Of a stretch of 12,238 nt of DNA, positions 5,339 to 11,548 are shown one piece after another. A program made the position numbers and the translations under genes. Source of the DNA: Clostridiales bacterium. Its GTDB lineage: Bacteria > Bacillota > Clostridia > Oscillospirales > Oscillospiraceae. The stretch is taken from assembly GCA_009774055.1 (NCBI GenBank), contig VSNB01000082.1, positions 1 through 12,238 of the forward strand. The letters run 5' to 3'. Below the pieces are notes generated by a model that was not told where the DNA came from, did no database searches, and worked only from the letters and a program-made list of their open reading frames with translations. Positions within the stretch are counted from its first letter, which is position 1. Each line of letters starts with the position of its first letter.

Positions 5339-5498
5339 TATAGCAAGCTTCAGAATTCATGACAAAAAAGGAGGGGAGGGCAAAGCGCGCAGGGCAAGGC
5401 GGAGGACGCAGGCGGGCTGACGCCCGCCAAGGACGACAACGCGGCCATCCGCGCTTTGTACCCCCGAGCTTTTGCCAGAAATTCTGATGATTGCTATA
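5339..5498. mobile_element. MITE-like foldback element disrupting the ABC exporter gene
   Basis: The terminal inverted repeats are TATAGCAAGCTTCAGAATT at the 5339 end and, reverse-complemented, TATAGCAATCATCAGAATT at the 5498 end (17 of 19 identical). Inner arms GCAAAGCGCG and the palindrome GGCGGGC/GCCCGCC continue the fold. TA at 5339-5340 and 5497-5498 is the likely target duplication. The core of 156 bp has no gene and is much more GC-rich than the host gene around it. It supplies the premature TAG (5496-5494). Confidence 0.8.
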
Positions 5499-7014
5499 AT
5501 TTCTGAACCAAAGCAAAAACCTGCCGTGTTGTTTCCGCATCCAGGCCTGCGGTCAATTCATCCAGGATCAGGATCGATGAATCCTTCACTTTGAGCATCA
5601 TTTTTAAAACCAGAAGCTTTTTACGTTGACCGACGGACAGGGAATTTCCGTTTTCACAGATCGCCCGGCTGTCTGCCGGAAGCTGGACGCGATTAAGCAT
5701 CTCAAGGAATTCTTCATCAGAAAGGGGCCTGCCGCTTATGACCGCAAGATATTTTTGAAAAGTTTCATTCAGGCACCTTTCGTCCTGGCCGACATATAAA
5801 ATGTGTTGATTCAATTTTTCCTGCGTATACTGCGCGAGAGGAATGCCGTCAAAAAGCACGGCTCCTGTCTTCGGCGGATACAGTCCGGTAAGTATTTTAA
5901 TAAATGAGGTTTTTCCGCTGCCATTCGGACCGGATAACCGAATAAAATCGCCTTTATGCAATTGGCAGGATATGCTGTGCAATGCTTGCGTGCCGTTTGG
6001 ATAGGAAAAACCGACATCGTGGAACTCGACCGATGAAATCGGCCTCTCCACATTTCCAATCTGCCTTTTGGGCAAATTTTGCAAGGTATCCACATGAGAA
6101 AAACTCACATGGGATTTGCTTAACTGTTGAAATTGCATTTCCAACACCTGTGACTGCTCCATAATCAGATTCGCAATCATCGTGAAGAACATCAAATTAG
6201 CGATGGAATTCCCTGCCAGAGGGATCGCTAACAGTGCGGAGAGCGCAATGGAAAAAAGAGTGTGATAGCCTGAAATCAACTCGGACCAAAAGATCGTGTG
6301 CTTATCCTCACTAATTGCAGTTGAAATAAATTCCTGCAAATTTTCCGAAGTTTTTTCCTGATAATATGGCAATATATGATTGCTTTGAATCACCGGCAGC
6401 ATTTCTACAAATTGGGTACACCAGGCATCATGCACTTTCATTTTAGCATTTGTCTTTCCCGCTGTTTTTGAGAGGATCTTTCTGCTGCACCAAGAGAGAA
6501 GGATTCCAAATGCTGTGGCAAAAAGAATCAAAATGGTCATGCGGGGCTCATAGACAAAGGAAATGGCCAGCGCCGCCAGAATGACAGCAACTGCCCCCAA
6601 CATTGCAGGCGCAGTATGTCCAATTACTCGAAATACATTAAATATGTCGGTATATAAGATGTTCCTTACTACGCCAGGCCCCAGACGCTCGATGTCATAA
6701 TAAGACGCCTCTGACATAGCGCGTTCGGCAGAGAGCGTCAATAATTCAATATACTTTCCGCCAAAATGATCAAGAGACACATACCAGATGATTTTCACAA
6801 ATACCTTTACGATCAAGTAAAGCGCGAAAAAACCAATCCCCAAAGCAATAGTTCCGTAATTATTCTGCTCCTCTATCTGTTCCAGATACTGCCTCAGCCC
6901 CCATGGGACAAAAGTTTCCATGATAGTAAGGGCTAGAATGAGTCCCATTGAAACGCAAAAGCATTTGGGAAAATTCCGAATTGCCTGCCCCAAATAACGG
7001 AATATCAGTTTCAT
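5494..7014 (-). pseudogene. ABC exporter (fused permease-ATPase), truncated by element insertion
   Basis: 506 residues remain. About six membrane segments occupy residues 20-285 (for example VSMGLILALTIMETFVPWGL, AMLGAVAVILAALAISFV and LFSIALSALLAIPLA). The ATPase domain starts near 328, with Walker A GPNGSGKTS (362-370), Q-loop Q410, signature LSVGQ (459-463), Walker B ILILDE (481-486) and D-loop AGLD. The frame then stops at KL-TAG; the H-loop histidine and the C-terminus are cut off at 5231-5338. Half-size exporters of this kind dimerise and export peptides, lipids or drugs; the substrate is unknown. Without the H-loop, ATP hydrolysis is probably lost. The start at 7014 has only a weak, distant G-rich ribosome binding site. 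The gene is visibly AT-richer than its neighbours, suggesting acquisition by transfer. It is divergent from padR. Confidence 0.85.
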
Positions 7015-7067
7015 TTGTCAGAACTGCCCCCCATGTTGTCCCGCATATAGCACATATAGCAAGTGAA

Positions 7068-7125
7068 TTGAAACATGCTCAATATTTTTGACTCGATCAG
7101 TAGTATTTAATTGATTTTGTTTCAA
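7068..7125. promoter_or_regulatory. TTGAAAC/GTTTCAA inverted repeat in the ABC gene leader
   Basis: TTGAAAC at 7068-7074 and GTTTCAA at 7119-7125 are a perfect but widely spaced inverted pair in an AT-rich leader. A nearby tandem CATATAGCA/CATATAGCA lies at 7044-7060. An operator role is possible but weakly supported. Confidence 0.25.
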
Positions 7126-7152
7126 CGTATCACACCGGAATCAAATTGTCAA
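7124..7152 (-). promoter_or_regulatory. Promoter of the ABC exporter gene
   Basis: On the minus strand, the -35 is TTGACA (7152-7147) and the -10 is TACGTT (7129-7124), with a 17-bp spacer and a TG motif one base before the -10 (extended -10). The leader would be about 100 nt. The -10 is imperfect. Confidence 0.45.
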
Positions 7153-7185
7153 CCCCTGCCCTCCGCGCTCCCCGCCGCCTCGCCC

Positions 7186-7214
7186 TTGACAATATCGAAT
7201 ATCGATGTTATACT
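7186..7214 (+). promoter_or_regulatory. Sigma-A promoter of the padR-DUF2812 operon
   Basis: The -35 is TTGACA (7186-7191) and the -10 is TATACT (7209-7214), with a 17-bp spacer. An operator copy lies inside the spacer, so repressor binding would occlude the polymerase. Confidence 0.85.
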
Positions 7215-7243
7215 GTACCCATCTATAACGAATATCGATATTA
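7196..7243. promoter_or_regulatory. Duplicated ATATCGAT operator, probably for the PadR regulator
   Basis: CGAATATCGATGTTA (7196-7210) and CGAATATCGATATTA (7229-7243) are tandem copies 33 bp apart, about three helical turns. Each is centred on the palindrome ATATCGAT or AATATCGATATT. One lies between -35 and -10 and the other just after the start site. Autoregulation by PadR proteins through near-palindromic sites in their own promoters is well known; assignment here is inference from position. Confidence 0.65.
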
Positions 7244-7253
7244 CGGACCGTCG

Positions 7254-7276
7254 AAAAGATGCAGCGCATCTTTTTT
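7254..7276 (+). terminator. Terminator-like hairpin in the padR leader
   Basis: AAAAGATGC (7254-7262) pairs with GCATCTTTT (7266-7274) around a 3-nt loop and runs into TTTTTT. It lies between the promoter and the padR ribosome binding site, so it could act as an attenuator. The same palindrome recurs at 9229-9253 and 10850-10876 as part of dispersed repeats. Confidence 0.55.
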
Positions 7277-7298
7277 GACCCGCAGAAAGGAGGCCCCT

Positions 7299-7619
7299 AT
7301 GGCCCGGGAAAAATTCCAAACCCTGACGGAGCAGATGTTCTATATCCTCCTGTGCCTCCAGCAGGAGCGGTGCGGCGTGGACGTCATGGCCCAGGTGTCC
7401 CAGATGACCGGAGGCCGGGTGGTCATCGGCCCCGGAACCCTCTACAGCCTGCTGGAGAGCTTTCAGCTGGAGGGCTTCATCCAGGTAACCAGGGTGGAGG
7501 GCCGGAAGCGGAGCTACCGGATCACCGGGAAAGGCCGCCTGCGGCTGGAGGAGGAGGTCCGCCGCCTCCGCCGCCAGACGGAGGACTACGTGAAGTACGG
7601 AGAGGAGGCCCGGACATGA
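7299..7619 (+). CDS. PadR-family transcriptional regulator
   Basis: The 106-residue protein starts at ATG 7299, 5 nt after AAAGGAGG. A longer in-frame reading from 7146 would run across the promoter and is rejected. The protein is a winged helix: TEQMFYILLCLQQERCGVDV, then the PadR hallmark GRVVIGPGTLYSLLESFQLEG (GTLY is the recognition-helix signature), then the wing VEGRKRSYRITGKGR and a short C-terminal dimerisation helix. Members bind near-palindromic operators as dimers and release DNA on effector binding. The gene overlaps the next by ATGA (7616-7619), so both are translated as one unit. The usual arrangement of PadR with a DUF2812 membrane protein suggests that the regulator controls this operon. 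The effector is unknown. Confidence 0.93.
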   Translation: MAREKFQTLTEQMFYILLCLQQERCGVDVMAQVSQMTGGRVVIGPGTLYSLLESFQLEGFIQVTRVEGRKRSYRITGKGRLRLEEEVRRLRRQTEDYVKYGEEART

Positions 7620-9010
7620 GCCGCGACAGGAAGCGCCAGCTCAGCTGGTACCAGCCCGACGACACCGAGGCCATCGCCCGGCATCTGGAGCGGATGGCCG
7701 GGAAGGGGTGGCTGCTGGAGAAGGTGGACAACTGGATCTTCACCTACCGCCGGGCCCAGCCGGCGCGGGTGCGCTATACCGTCACCTTCTTCCCCGAGGC
7801 GTCCGTCTTCGACCCCGGCCTTACCCGGGGGCAGGAGACGTACGCGGACTACTGCCAGGCCGCCGGGTGGGAGCTGGCGGCGGCCTACGGCCCCATCCAG
7901 TATTTCCGCTCCGTCCGTCCCGACCCCACGCCCATCGAAACTGACGAGGCGGTGAAGCTCTCCGCCATCCGCCGCACCATGCGGAAGACCTCCGTCCTCA
8001 GCTACGCCCTGCTGCTGCTCCTGCCGCTGGCATACCTGCCGCTGCTCTCCATCCAGCTCCGGCGTCCCATGGAATTTTTCAGCAGCAGTTCCCAGCTGGC
8101 GCAGCTGGCCCTGATGGCGGGGATCGCCGTCTTTTCCGCCGGGATGCTGCTGGACTATCTGGCCTGGGTCCTGCTCTCCCGGCGCGCCGTGGCCCGGGGC
8201 GGGGCCTGCGCCAGGCCCCATACCCGCTTCCGGCTGGGGCTCACCGCCGTGATGATGGCCCTCTGCGCCGCCGTGCTGGCCGCGCTCCTTCTGGACCCGC
8301 CGCTGTCCGGAACGCAGCCCGCGCTCCTGGCCTTCCTGGCGTTGTACGGCGGCGTCATGCTGCTGGGCCGGTGGATTCTGCGGCATTTGAAGAAGCGGGG
8401 CGTCCGCCGGGACAATGCAAAGGGGCTCTATTTCGCCTTCGCCCTGGCAGCGGGACTGATCGTGGGATTCGGCACGCCCGTCCTCTTCGGCGCTCTCAGC
8501 GGAGCCGGCGTCATGCATATGGGCCGGGAACCGGCGGAGACATACGTCAAGACCTACGGGAATGATTCCCGGACCATTGCCTTGGACGTCTTTTACGACG
8601 ATCTCCCCGTAACCCTGGAGGACCTGGGCTTCCCCGTCACACCGGAGGACCACTGCACCTATGAGGCGGAGGTCAGCCGCTCCCCCCTGGCGGCCCACGC
8701 CCGATACACCCAGGACGCCCTCAGCACCGACAGCGACCTCCCCCGGCTGGCCTGCCAGACCTACGACACCCGCTGGCCCTGGCTGCTGGAGCGGTGCTGG
8801 GAGAAGCTGACTGCGGACGGCAGCGGGGAGCCCTGGCCTGTGCAGAGGCTGGACCCCGCCCCCTGGGGCGCGGCGGAGGCGTACCAGGAGGCGGGCTATG
8901 ACTCCTATCTCCTTCTCTACCCGGAGCGGATCGTCACCTTCCGCCTGTACGGCGGCACCTCTCCGGAGCAGCTGGACATGATCGCCCAGGCCCTGCGGCC
9001 GGCGTCCTGA
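7616..9010 (+). CDS. DUF2812-domain membrane protein
   Basis: The 464-residue protein has its start (7616) overlapping the padR stop; AGAGGAGG near 7600-7607 serves as its ribosome binding site. Residues 1-105 form the soluble DUF2812-type domain, with AIARHLERMAGKGWLLEKVD, WIFTYRRAQPARVRYTVTFF and YADYCQAAGWEL as landmarks. About five membrane segments follow at residues 125-310 (SVLSYALLLLLPLAYLPLL through AGLIVGFGTPVLFGALSG). A C-terminal region of about 150 residues is probably extracytoplasmic. DUF2812 proteins are often encoded directly after PadR regulators in Firmicutes; their biochemical role is not established. No enzymatic motif is visible. Coding is strongly GC-rich, like the neighbouring housekeeping genes. 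The long minus-strand readings opposite it are shadows. Confidence 0.88.
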   Translation: MSRDRKRQLSWYQPDDTEAIARHLERMAGKGWLLEKVDNWIFTYRRAQPARVRYTVTFFPEASVFDPGLTRGQETYADYCQAAGWELAAAYGPIQYFRSVRPDPTPIETDEAVKLSAIRRTMRKTSVLSYALLLLLPLAYLPLLSIQLRRPMEFFSSSSQLAQLALMAGIAVFSAGMLLDYLAWVLLSRRAVARGGACARPHTRFRLGLTAVMMALCAAVLAALLLDPPLSGTQPALLAFLALYGGVMLLGRWILRHLKKRGVRRDNAKGLYFAFALAAGLIVGFGTPVLFGALSGAGVMHMGREPAETYVKTYGNDSRTIALDVFYDDLPVTLEDLGFPVTPEDHCTYEAEVSRSPLAAHARYTQDALSTDSDLPRLACQTYDTRWPWLLERCWEKLTADGSGEPWPVQRLDPAPWGAAEAYQEAGYDSYLLLYPERIVTFRLYGGTSPEQLDMIAQALRPAS

Positions 9011-9255
9011 CAAAAAGCCCTCCGCAGGAGTTTGCCGCCGAAGGCAGGAATAAGAAGCAGTACCAATAGGCGCCGGCACGTATCTTGAGGGGTCATGCAA
9101 AATTAAATTCTGCACGGTCACTCGATGTAACCGTGCAGAATCTTGGGAAAAACACCTTGCGCGGAGTGAGCGTCGAATTGTCTGCCGCAGGCAGACAACC
9201 GAGGCGCAGAGCGCAGCGAAGCTTATTCAAAAAAGATGCTTCGCCTCTTTTTTGA
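9011..9255. repeat. Mosaic intergenic repeat, copy 1
   Basis: It begins CAAAAAGCCCTCCGCAGGAG directly after the DUF2812 stop. It holds a perfect 12-bp hairpin ATTCTGCACGGT/ACCGTGCAGAAT (9107-9118/9130-9141), a palindrome TTGTCTGCC-GCA-GGCAGACAA (9179-9199), and ends in TCAAAAAAGATGC/GCCTCTTTTTTGA (9227-9239/9243-9255). The start, the 9159-9222 block and the end are shared with 11036-10849 in reverse orientation; the middle differs. The terminal hairpin with T and A tracts could terminate transcription from both sides. Confidence 0.75.
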
Positions 9256-9262
9256 CACGCAG

Positions 9263-9296
9263 AAAAGCGCGCAGCCCCGCCGGCCGCGCGCTTTTT
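9263..9296 (-). terminator. Terminator of the yabQ-divIC transcript
   Basis: AAAAGCGCGC (9263-9272) pairs perfectly with GCGCGCTTTT (9286-9295) and has A and T tracts on its two sides. It overlaps the stop region of divIC on the minus strand and ends in TTTT. Confidence 0.75.
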
Positions 9297-9298
9297 GT

Positions 9299-9634
9299 CT
9301 ATCTGCTCAGGTGGAACACTTTCTCGCCCGGCAGGACCATGCCCAGCTTATCCCGGGCGATGTCCTCGATCAGGGCCTGGCTGCCCTGGTTGTCCAGGTC
9401 CTCCTGGAGCTGGCGGTTCTCCTCCCGCAGCTCCTCCAGCCGCTGGGAGTAGGCCGCCTCCTGGGCCCGGGCGTCCCGGAGCTGGCCGAACATGCGGTAG
9501 ATCTGTACGCTGACGCCCACCATCAGGGCCGCAAGGAGCAGGAGGGTCAGCTTGCTTCTGGAACGGACGGTTTTCGCCGTTTTCCCCTTTTTTCGGGGGG
9601 CGGGAGGCTTCCTCTGGGGGGCTGGTCCGGCCAT
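9299..9634 (-). CDS. divIC: Septum formation initiator DivIC/FtsB (own start inside the fused frame)
   Basis: The internal ATG at 9634 is preceded by AAAGGAG and AGGAGG in a row, the best ribosome binding site in the cluster, and gives a 111-residue protein. It has a basic cytoplasmic N-terminus (RKPPAPRKKGKTAKTVRSRSK), one membrane segment (LTLLLLAALMVGVSVQIY) and a coiled coil (RDARAQEAAYSQRLEELREE and onward). The C-terminal motif IARDKLGMVLPGEKVF is typical of FtsB/DivIC. DivIC is part of the FtsL-DivIB-DivIC divisome complex outside the membrane. B. subtilis has the same order yabO-yabP-yabQ-divIC. AT-rich DNA at 9660-9770 may hold a separate promoter, but I could not find one with good spacing. 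Confidence 0.85.
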   Translation of the reverse strand: MAGPAPQRKPPAPRKKGKTAKTVRSRSKLTLLLLAALMVGVSVQIYRMFGQLRDARAQEAAYSQRLEELREENRQLQEDLDNQGSQALIEDIARDKLGMVLPGEKVFHLSR

Positions 9635-10093
9635 ATCCTCCTCTCCTTTCTGCCGCTGGGGCGGTTTTCTTCCGCGAAGTATAGTAAATTTCATTGTAAA
9701 CCATTTCCGGCAAAAAGAAAAGCTTTTTTTTGTCGTTCGCCCACATTTTTTCAAAATTTTATTCGCTCCGGAAACCGGCAGCAGCGCCAGCCCCACCCAG
9801 AAGCTCCACACCGGGCGCAGCAGCGGCCCCGCCAGCCACCGGAACAGCAGCGCACCCCCGGCGATGCCCAGCGCCGTGAAGATCCGCAGCTCCCCGTCCC
9901 CCGCCAGCACGAACAGCGCCGACGCCGACGCCGCCGTCAGGCAGAACGCCGCGTCCAGCACGCCGCCCCAAACCTTCCCGCCCAGCCGCCGCAAGGCCCC
10001 CAGCACGTCGTACTCCAGCCCCAGGCAGGCCCCCAGGGCGATGGCCCGCAGAAAGGCCAGCAGCTGCTGGGAGACATAGTTCCCTATCTCCAT
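9299..10093 (-). CDS. yabQ: YabQ-like spore cortex protein fused in frame to DivIC
   Basis: One 264-residue frame runs from ATG 10093 to the divIC stop. Residues 1-105 are YabQ-like: MEIGNYVSQQLLAFLRAIALG, then three or four membrane segments, with the typical EYDVLGALRRL motif after the first. Residues 106-150 form a basic tail (KKSFSFCRKWFTMKFTILRG) of the type that normally ends YabQ proteins. No stop follows. The frame enters divIC at Met154. YabQ is needed for spore cortex assembly and sits in the outer forespore membrane. The start lies 3 nt after the yabP stop (10097) without a clear ribosome binding site, so translation is probably coupled to yabP. The family assignment rests on synteny plus membrane pattern. 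Whether the fusion protein is made, or is only an absence of stops, is open. Confidence 0.7.
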   Translation of the reverse strand: MEIGNYVSQQLLAFLRAIALGACLGLEYDVLGALRRLGGKVWGGVLDAAFCLTAASASALFVLAGDGELRIFTALGIAGGALLFRWLAGPLLRPVWSFWVGLALLPVSGANKILKKCGRTTKKSFSFCRKWFTMKFTILRGRKPPQRQKGEEDMAGPAPQRKPPAPRKKGKTAKTVRSRSKLTLLLLAALMVGVSVQIYRMFGQLRDARAQEAAYSQRLEELREENRQLQEDLDNQGSQALIEDIARDKLGMVLPGEKVFHLSR

Positions 10094-10096
10094 GGC

Positions 10097-10381
10097 TCAG
10101 CCGAACAGCCGGCGGAAGAGGCCCCCCCGGTCCCCCCTGGGGGCGGTGTCCTCATAGAGGAGGGTGTGGATGGCCCCGTCCACGTGGAGCTCTCCGCCGT
10201 CCAGGTTCAGCTTCCCGATGTGCAGGTCCGTGCCGCCCACCACCAGGGTGCCGGCGGTGGTGTTCATCACGATCTCCTCCTCGTCGAACCGCTCCACTTC
10301 CTCCACGCCGGAAACCAGCAGCCGCTGCCGCCCGTCCAGCTCCAGCCGGTGCTGCATTCCGCTCAATTCGTCGTATGGCAT
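10097..10381 (-). CDS. yabP: Sporulation protein YabP
   Basis: The 94-residue protein begins MPYDELSGMQHRLELDGRQR. The start at 10381 is chosen because a G-rich ribosome binding site lies about 7 nt upstream and the length fits YabP (about 100 residues); an upstream in-frame reading would cross the promoter. The family motifs HRLELDGRQRLLVSGVEEVE, FDEEEIVMNTTAGTLVVGG and LHIGKLNLDGGELHVDGAI are clear. YabP is needed for cortex formation in sporulation, in the mother-cell line of expression. It is first in an operon with yabQ (3-nt gap) and lies behind a sigma-E promoter at 10444-10415. Confidence 0.92.
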   Translation of the reverse strand: MPYDELSGMQHRLELDGRQRLLVSGVEEVERFDEEEIVMNTTAGTLVVGGTDLHIGKLNLDGGELHVDGAIHTLLYEDTAPRGDRGGLFRRLFG

Positions 10382-10414
10382 AGGATAACCCCCCAAGTAC
10401 ATGTTTCTACACCA

Positions 10415-10444
10415 TGTATATGGGAGGTCTGTCCGATTTATGAC
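10415..10444 (-). promoter_or_regulatory. Sigma-E promoter of yabPQ
   Basis: On the minus strand, GTCATAAA (10444-10437) and CATATACA (10422-10415), separated by 14 bp, match the mother-cell sigma-E consensus (about GTCATATT - 14 - CATACAAT). The start lies roughly 25 nt before the yabP start codon. Control of yabP by sigma-E is known in B. subtilis. Confidence 0.7.
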
Positions 10445-10446
10445 TG

Positions 10447-10555
10447 AGAACCTGTATTCGCAGGCGTTGAACGCCGTCTGGCCGGGTCTTTCACCACCCT
10501 GCCGCGGTAAAATCCCTCGCCCACCCAGCATTCTCCGCCTGTGAATACAGGTTCT
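10447..10555. repeat. 109-bp element with 20-bp inverted ends between rqcP and yabP
   Basis: Left end AGAACCTGTATTCGCAGGCG (10447-10466) and right end CGCCTGTGAATACAGGTTCT (10536-10555) are inverted copies matching at 19 of 20. The right end overlaps the TAG stop codon of rqcP (10556-10554) and the left end lies 2 bp from the sigma-E -35. It may be a small foldback element. As RNA it would form a long hairpin separating the rqcP and yabP transcripts. No clean target duplication is visible. Confidence 0.6.
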
Positions 10556-10793
10556 ATATCTCGCGGTACATGGCGGCGGCGTCCGCCTTGCCGGCGTTCT
10601 CGGTCACCGCCGCCACCTCCACGGTGAGGGTCCGCTGGCCGAAACGGATGGCGATCACGTCCCCCTCCTTCACCTCGTAGGAGGCCCGGGCCGTCCTGCC
10701 GTTGACGGTGACCCGCTCGTTGTCGCATGCCTCGTTGGCCACGGTCCGCCGCTTGATGAGGCGGGAAACCTTCAAATACTTGTCCAGCCGCAT
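10554..10793 (-). CDS. rqcP: RqcP (YabO), S4-domain ribosome quality-control protein
   Basis: The 79-residue protein starts at ATG 10793 after AAAGGAG with a 7-nt gap; a longer in-frame reading to 10868 would begin inside a repeat and is rejected. It is a single S4 RNA-binding fold: MRLDKYLKVSRLIKRRTVAN, ACDNERVTVNGRTARASYEV and KEGDVIAIRFGQRTLTVEV. RqcP works with RqcH on stalled 50S subunits, stabilising the tRNA during C-terminal alanine tailing. B. subtilis RqcP has 86 residues, so the length is normal. It lies in the conserved order after HU and before yabP, but a repeat array of about 240 bp now separates it from HU. Confidence 0.93.
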   Translation of the reverse strand: MRLDKYLKVSRLIKRRTVANEACDNERVTVNGRTARASYEVKEGDVIAIRFGQRTLTVEVAAVTENAGKADAAAMYREI

Positions 10794-10817
10794 AGCTGTC
10801 TCCTTTCCGAAAAATGG

Positions 10818-10843
10818 GAGGCGCGGCCAACAGCCGCGCCCCT
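10818..10843. repeat. 26-bp hairpin repeat, left copy
   Basis: A 26-bp sequence containing the hairpin GGCGCGGC-CAACA-GCCGCGCC is repeated identically at 11043-11068. The two direct copies bracket the mosaic intergenic repeat that lies between rqcP and HU. Confidence 0.7.
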
Positions 10844-10848
10844 TTGGG

Positions 10849-11036
10849 TCAAAAAAGATGCGAAGCATCTTTTTTGAGGGGGTTTCGCTTCTCTCTGCGC
10901 CTCGGTTGTCTGCCTACGGCAGACAATTCGACGCTCGCTCCGCGCAGAGTATTTTTCCCACGTACACGCCGCGGGAAAAACGATCTGATTTTATTTGCCG
11001 CCTGCGGGCGGCAAACTCCTGCGGAGGGCTTTTTGA
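10849..11036. repeat. Mosaic intergenic repeat, copy 2 (inverted relative to copy 1)
   Basis: Reading on the minus strand it starts CAAAAAGCCCTCCGCAGGAG (11036 downward). It contains GCCGCCTGCGGGCGGC (10997-11012), the block with TTGTCTGCC/GGCAGACAA (10906-10926), and ends in AAAAAAGATGC/GCATCTTTTTT (10850-10876). These modules match 9011-9255 in the same order but on the opposite strand. The terminal hairpin has T tracts and may act as terminator for HU or attenuator for rqcP. Confidence 0.75.
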
Positions 11037-11042
11037 CAGTCT

Positions 11043-11068
11043 GAGGCGCGGCCAACAGCCGCGCCCCT
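11043..11068. repeat. 26-bp hairpin repeat, right copy
   Basis: This is identical to 10818-10843 and starts 9 bp past the HU stop codon. The GC-rich stem GGCGCGGC/GCCGCGCC could end HU transcripts, although no U-tract follows on the minus strand. Confidence 0.7.
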
Positions 11069-11077
11069 GGACGGTTC

Positions 11078-11353
11078 TTATTTCGCAACGATGTCCTTCA
11101 GCGCCTTGCCGGGCTTGAAGGCGGGGACCTTGGTGGCGGGGATCTGGATCTCCTCCTTGGTCTTGGGGTTGCGGCCAATGCGGGCCTCCCGCTTCTTTAC
11201 CTCAAAGGTGCCGAAGCCCACCAGACGGACCTCGTCTCCCTCCGCCAGGGCGGCGGCGACGGCGTCCAGGGCGGCGGTCACGGCGGCCTCGGCATCCTTC
11301 TTGGACAGCGCGGCCTTCTCGGCCACGGCGTTGATCAATTCGTTCTTATTCAT
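11078..11353 (-). CDS. hup: HU-family DNA-binding protein
   Basis: The 91-residue protein starts at ATG 11353, 7 nt after AAGGAG. It is a typical HU: MNKNELINAVAEKAALSKKD and alpha-helical dimerisation part to about residue 40, VRLVGFGTFEVKKREARIGR with the GFGTF core, the DNA-binding arm RNPKTKEEIQIPATKVPAFK, and the closing GKALKDIV. It is a homodimeric nucleoid protein that bends DNA. It has its own sigma-A promoter (11462-11434) with an AT-rich upstream region, consistent with high expression. It is commonly found just before yabO/rqcP in Firmicutes. Confidence 0.97.
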   Translation of the reverse strand: MNKNELINAVAEKAALSKKDAEAAVTAALDAVAAALAEGDEVRLVGFGTFEVKKREARIGRNPKTKEEIQIPATKVPAFKPGKALKDIVAK

Positions 11354-11433
11354 TGGGTAACTCCTTCATGTTTTTCTTTTCGTACAGAAACGCCCGCAGA
11401 AAAATTTCCCCGGCCGCTTGTATGGCTCTTTTT

Positions 11434-11462
11434 AATCTAACATACTTTTCCCGCAGTTGCAA
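11434..11462 (-). promoter_or_regulatory. Sigma-A promoter of HU
   Basis: On the minus strand, the -35 is TTGCAA (11462-11457) and the -10 is TAGATT (11439-11434), with a 17-bp spacer. Runs of A and T at 11465-11515 could serve as an UP element. Confidence 0.75.
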
Positions 11463-11527
11463 GGTTTTTATCCCAAAAAAACCGAGGAAAATCCTTAAAT
11501 TAAGAAAAAATTGCCCCTGCGCTCCAC

Positions 11528-11547
11528 TTGCCCGGAATTTTCCGGCA
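11528..11547 (-). terminator. Weak hairpin after the sortase gene
   Basis: TTGCCGGAA and TTCCGGGCAA form a stem with one bulge directly after the stop of the sortase gene. TTTTTT occurs only about 25 nt further on, so this is at best a weak terminator. Confidence 0.3.
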
Positions 11548-11548
11548 A

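Noticed and set aside
7586..9121. A 511-codon open frame on the minus strand
   Set aside because: It lies opposite the DUF2812 gene, is extremely rich in Gly, Arg, Gln and Pro as expected for a GC-rich antisense frame, and has no ribosome binding site or family motif.
9236..10447. A 403-codon open frame on the plus strand
   Set aside because: It is antisense to divIC, yabQ and yabP, is low in complexity (QQRPRQPPEQQ type), and crosses a repeat and a terminator.
10554..10868. Longer start for RqcP at 10868
   Set aside because: The extra 25 residues derive from the repeat hairpin and 26-bp repeat; the ATG at 10793 has the proper ribosome binding site and family N-terminus.
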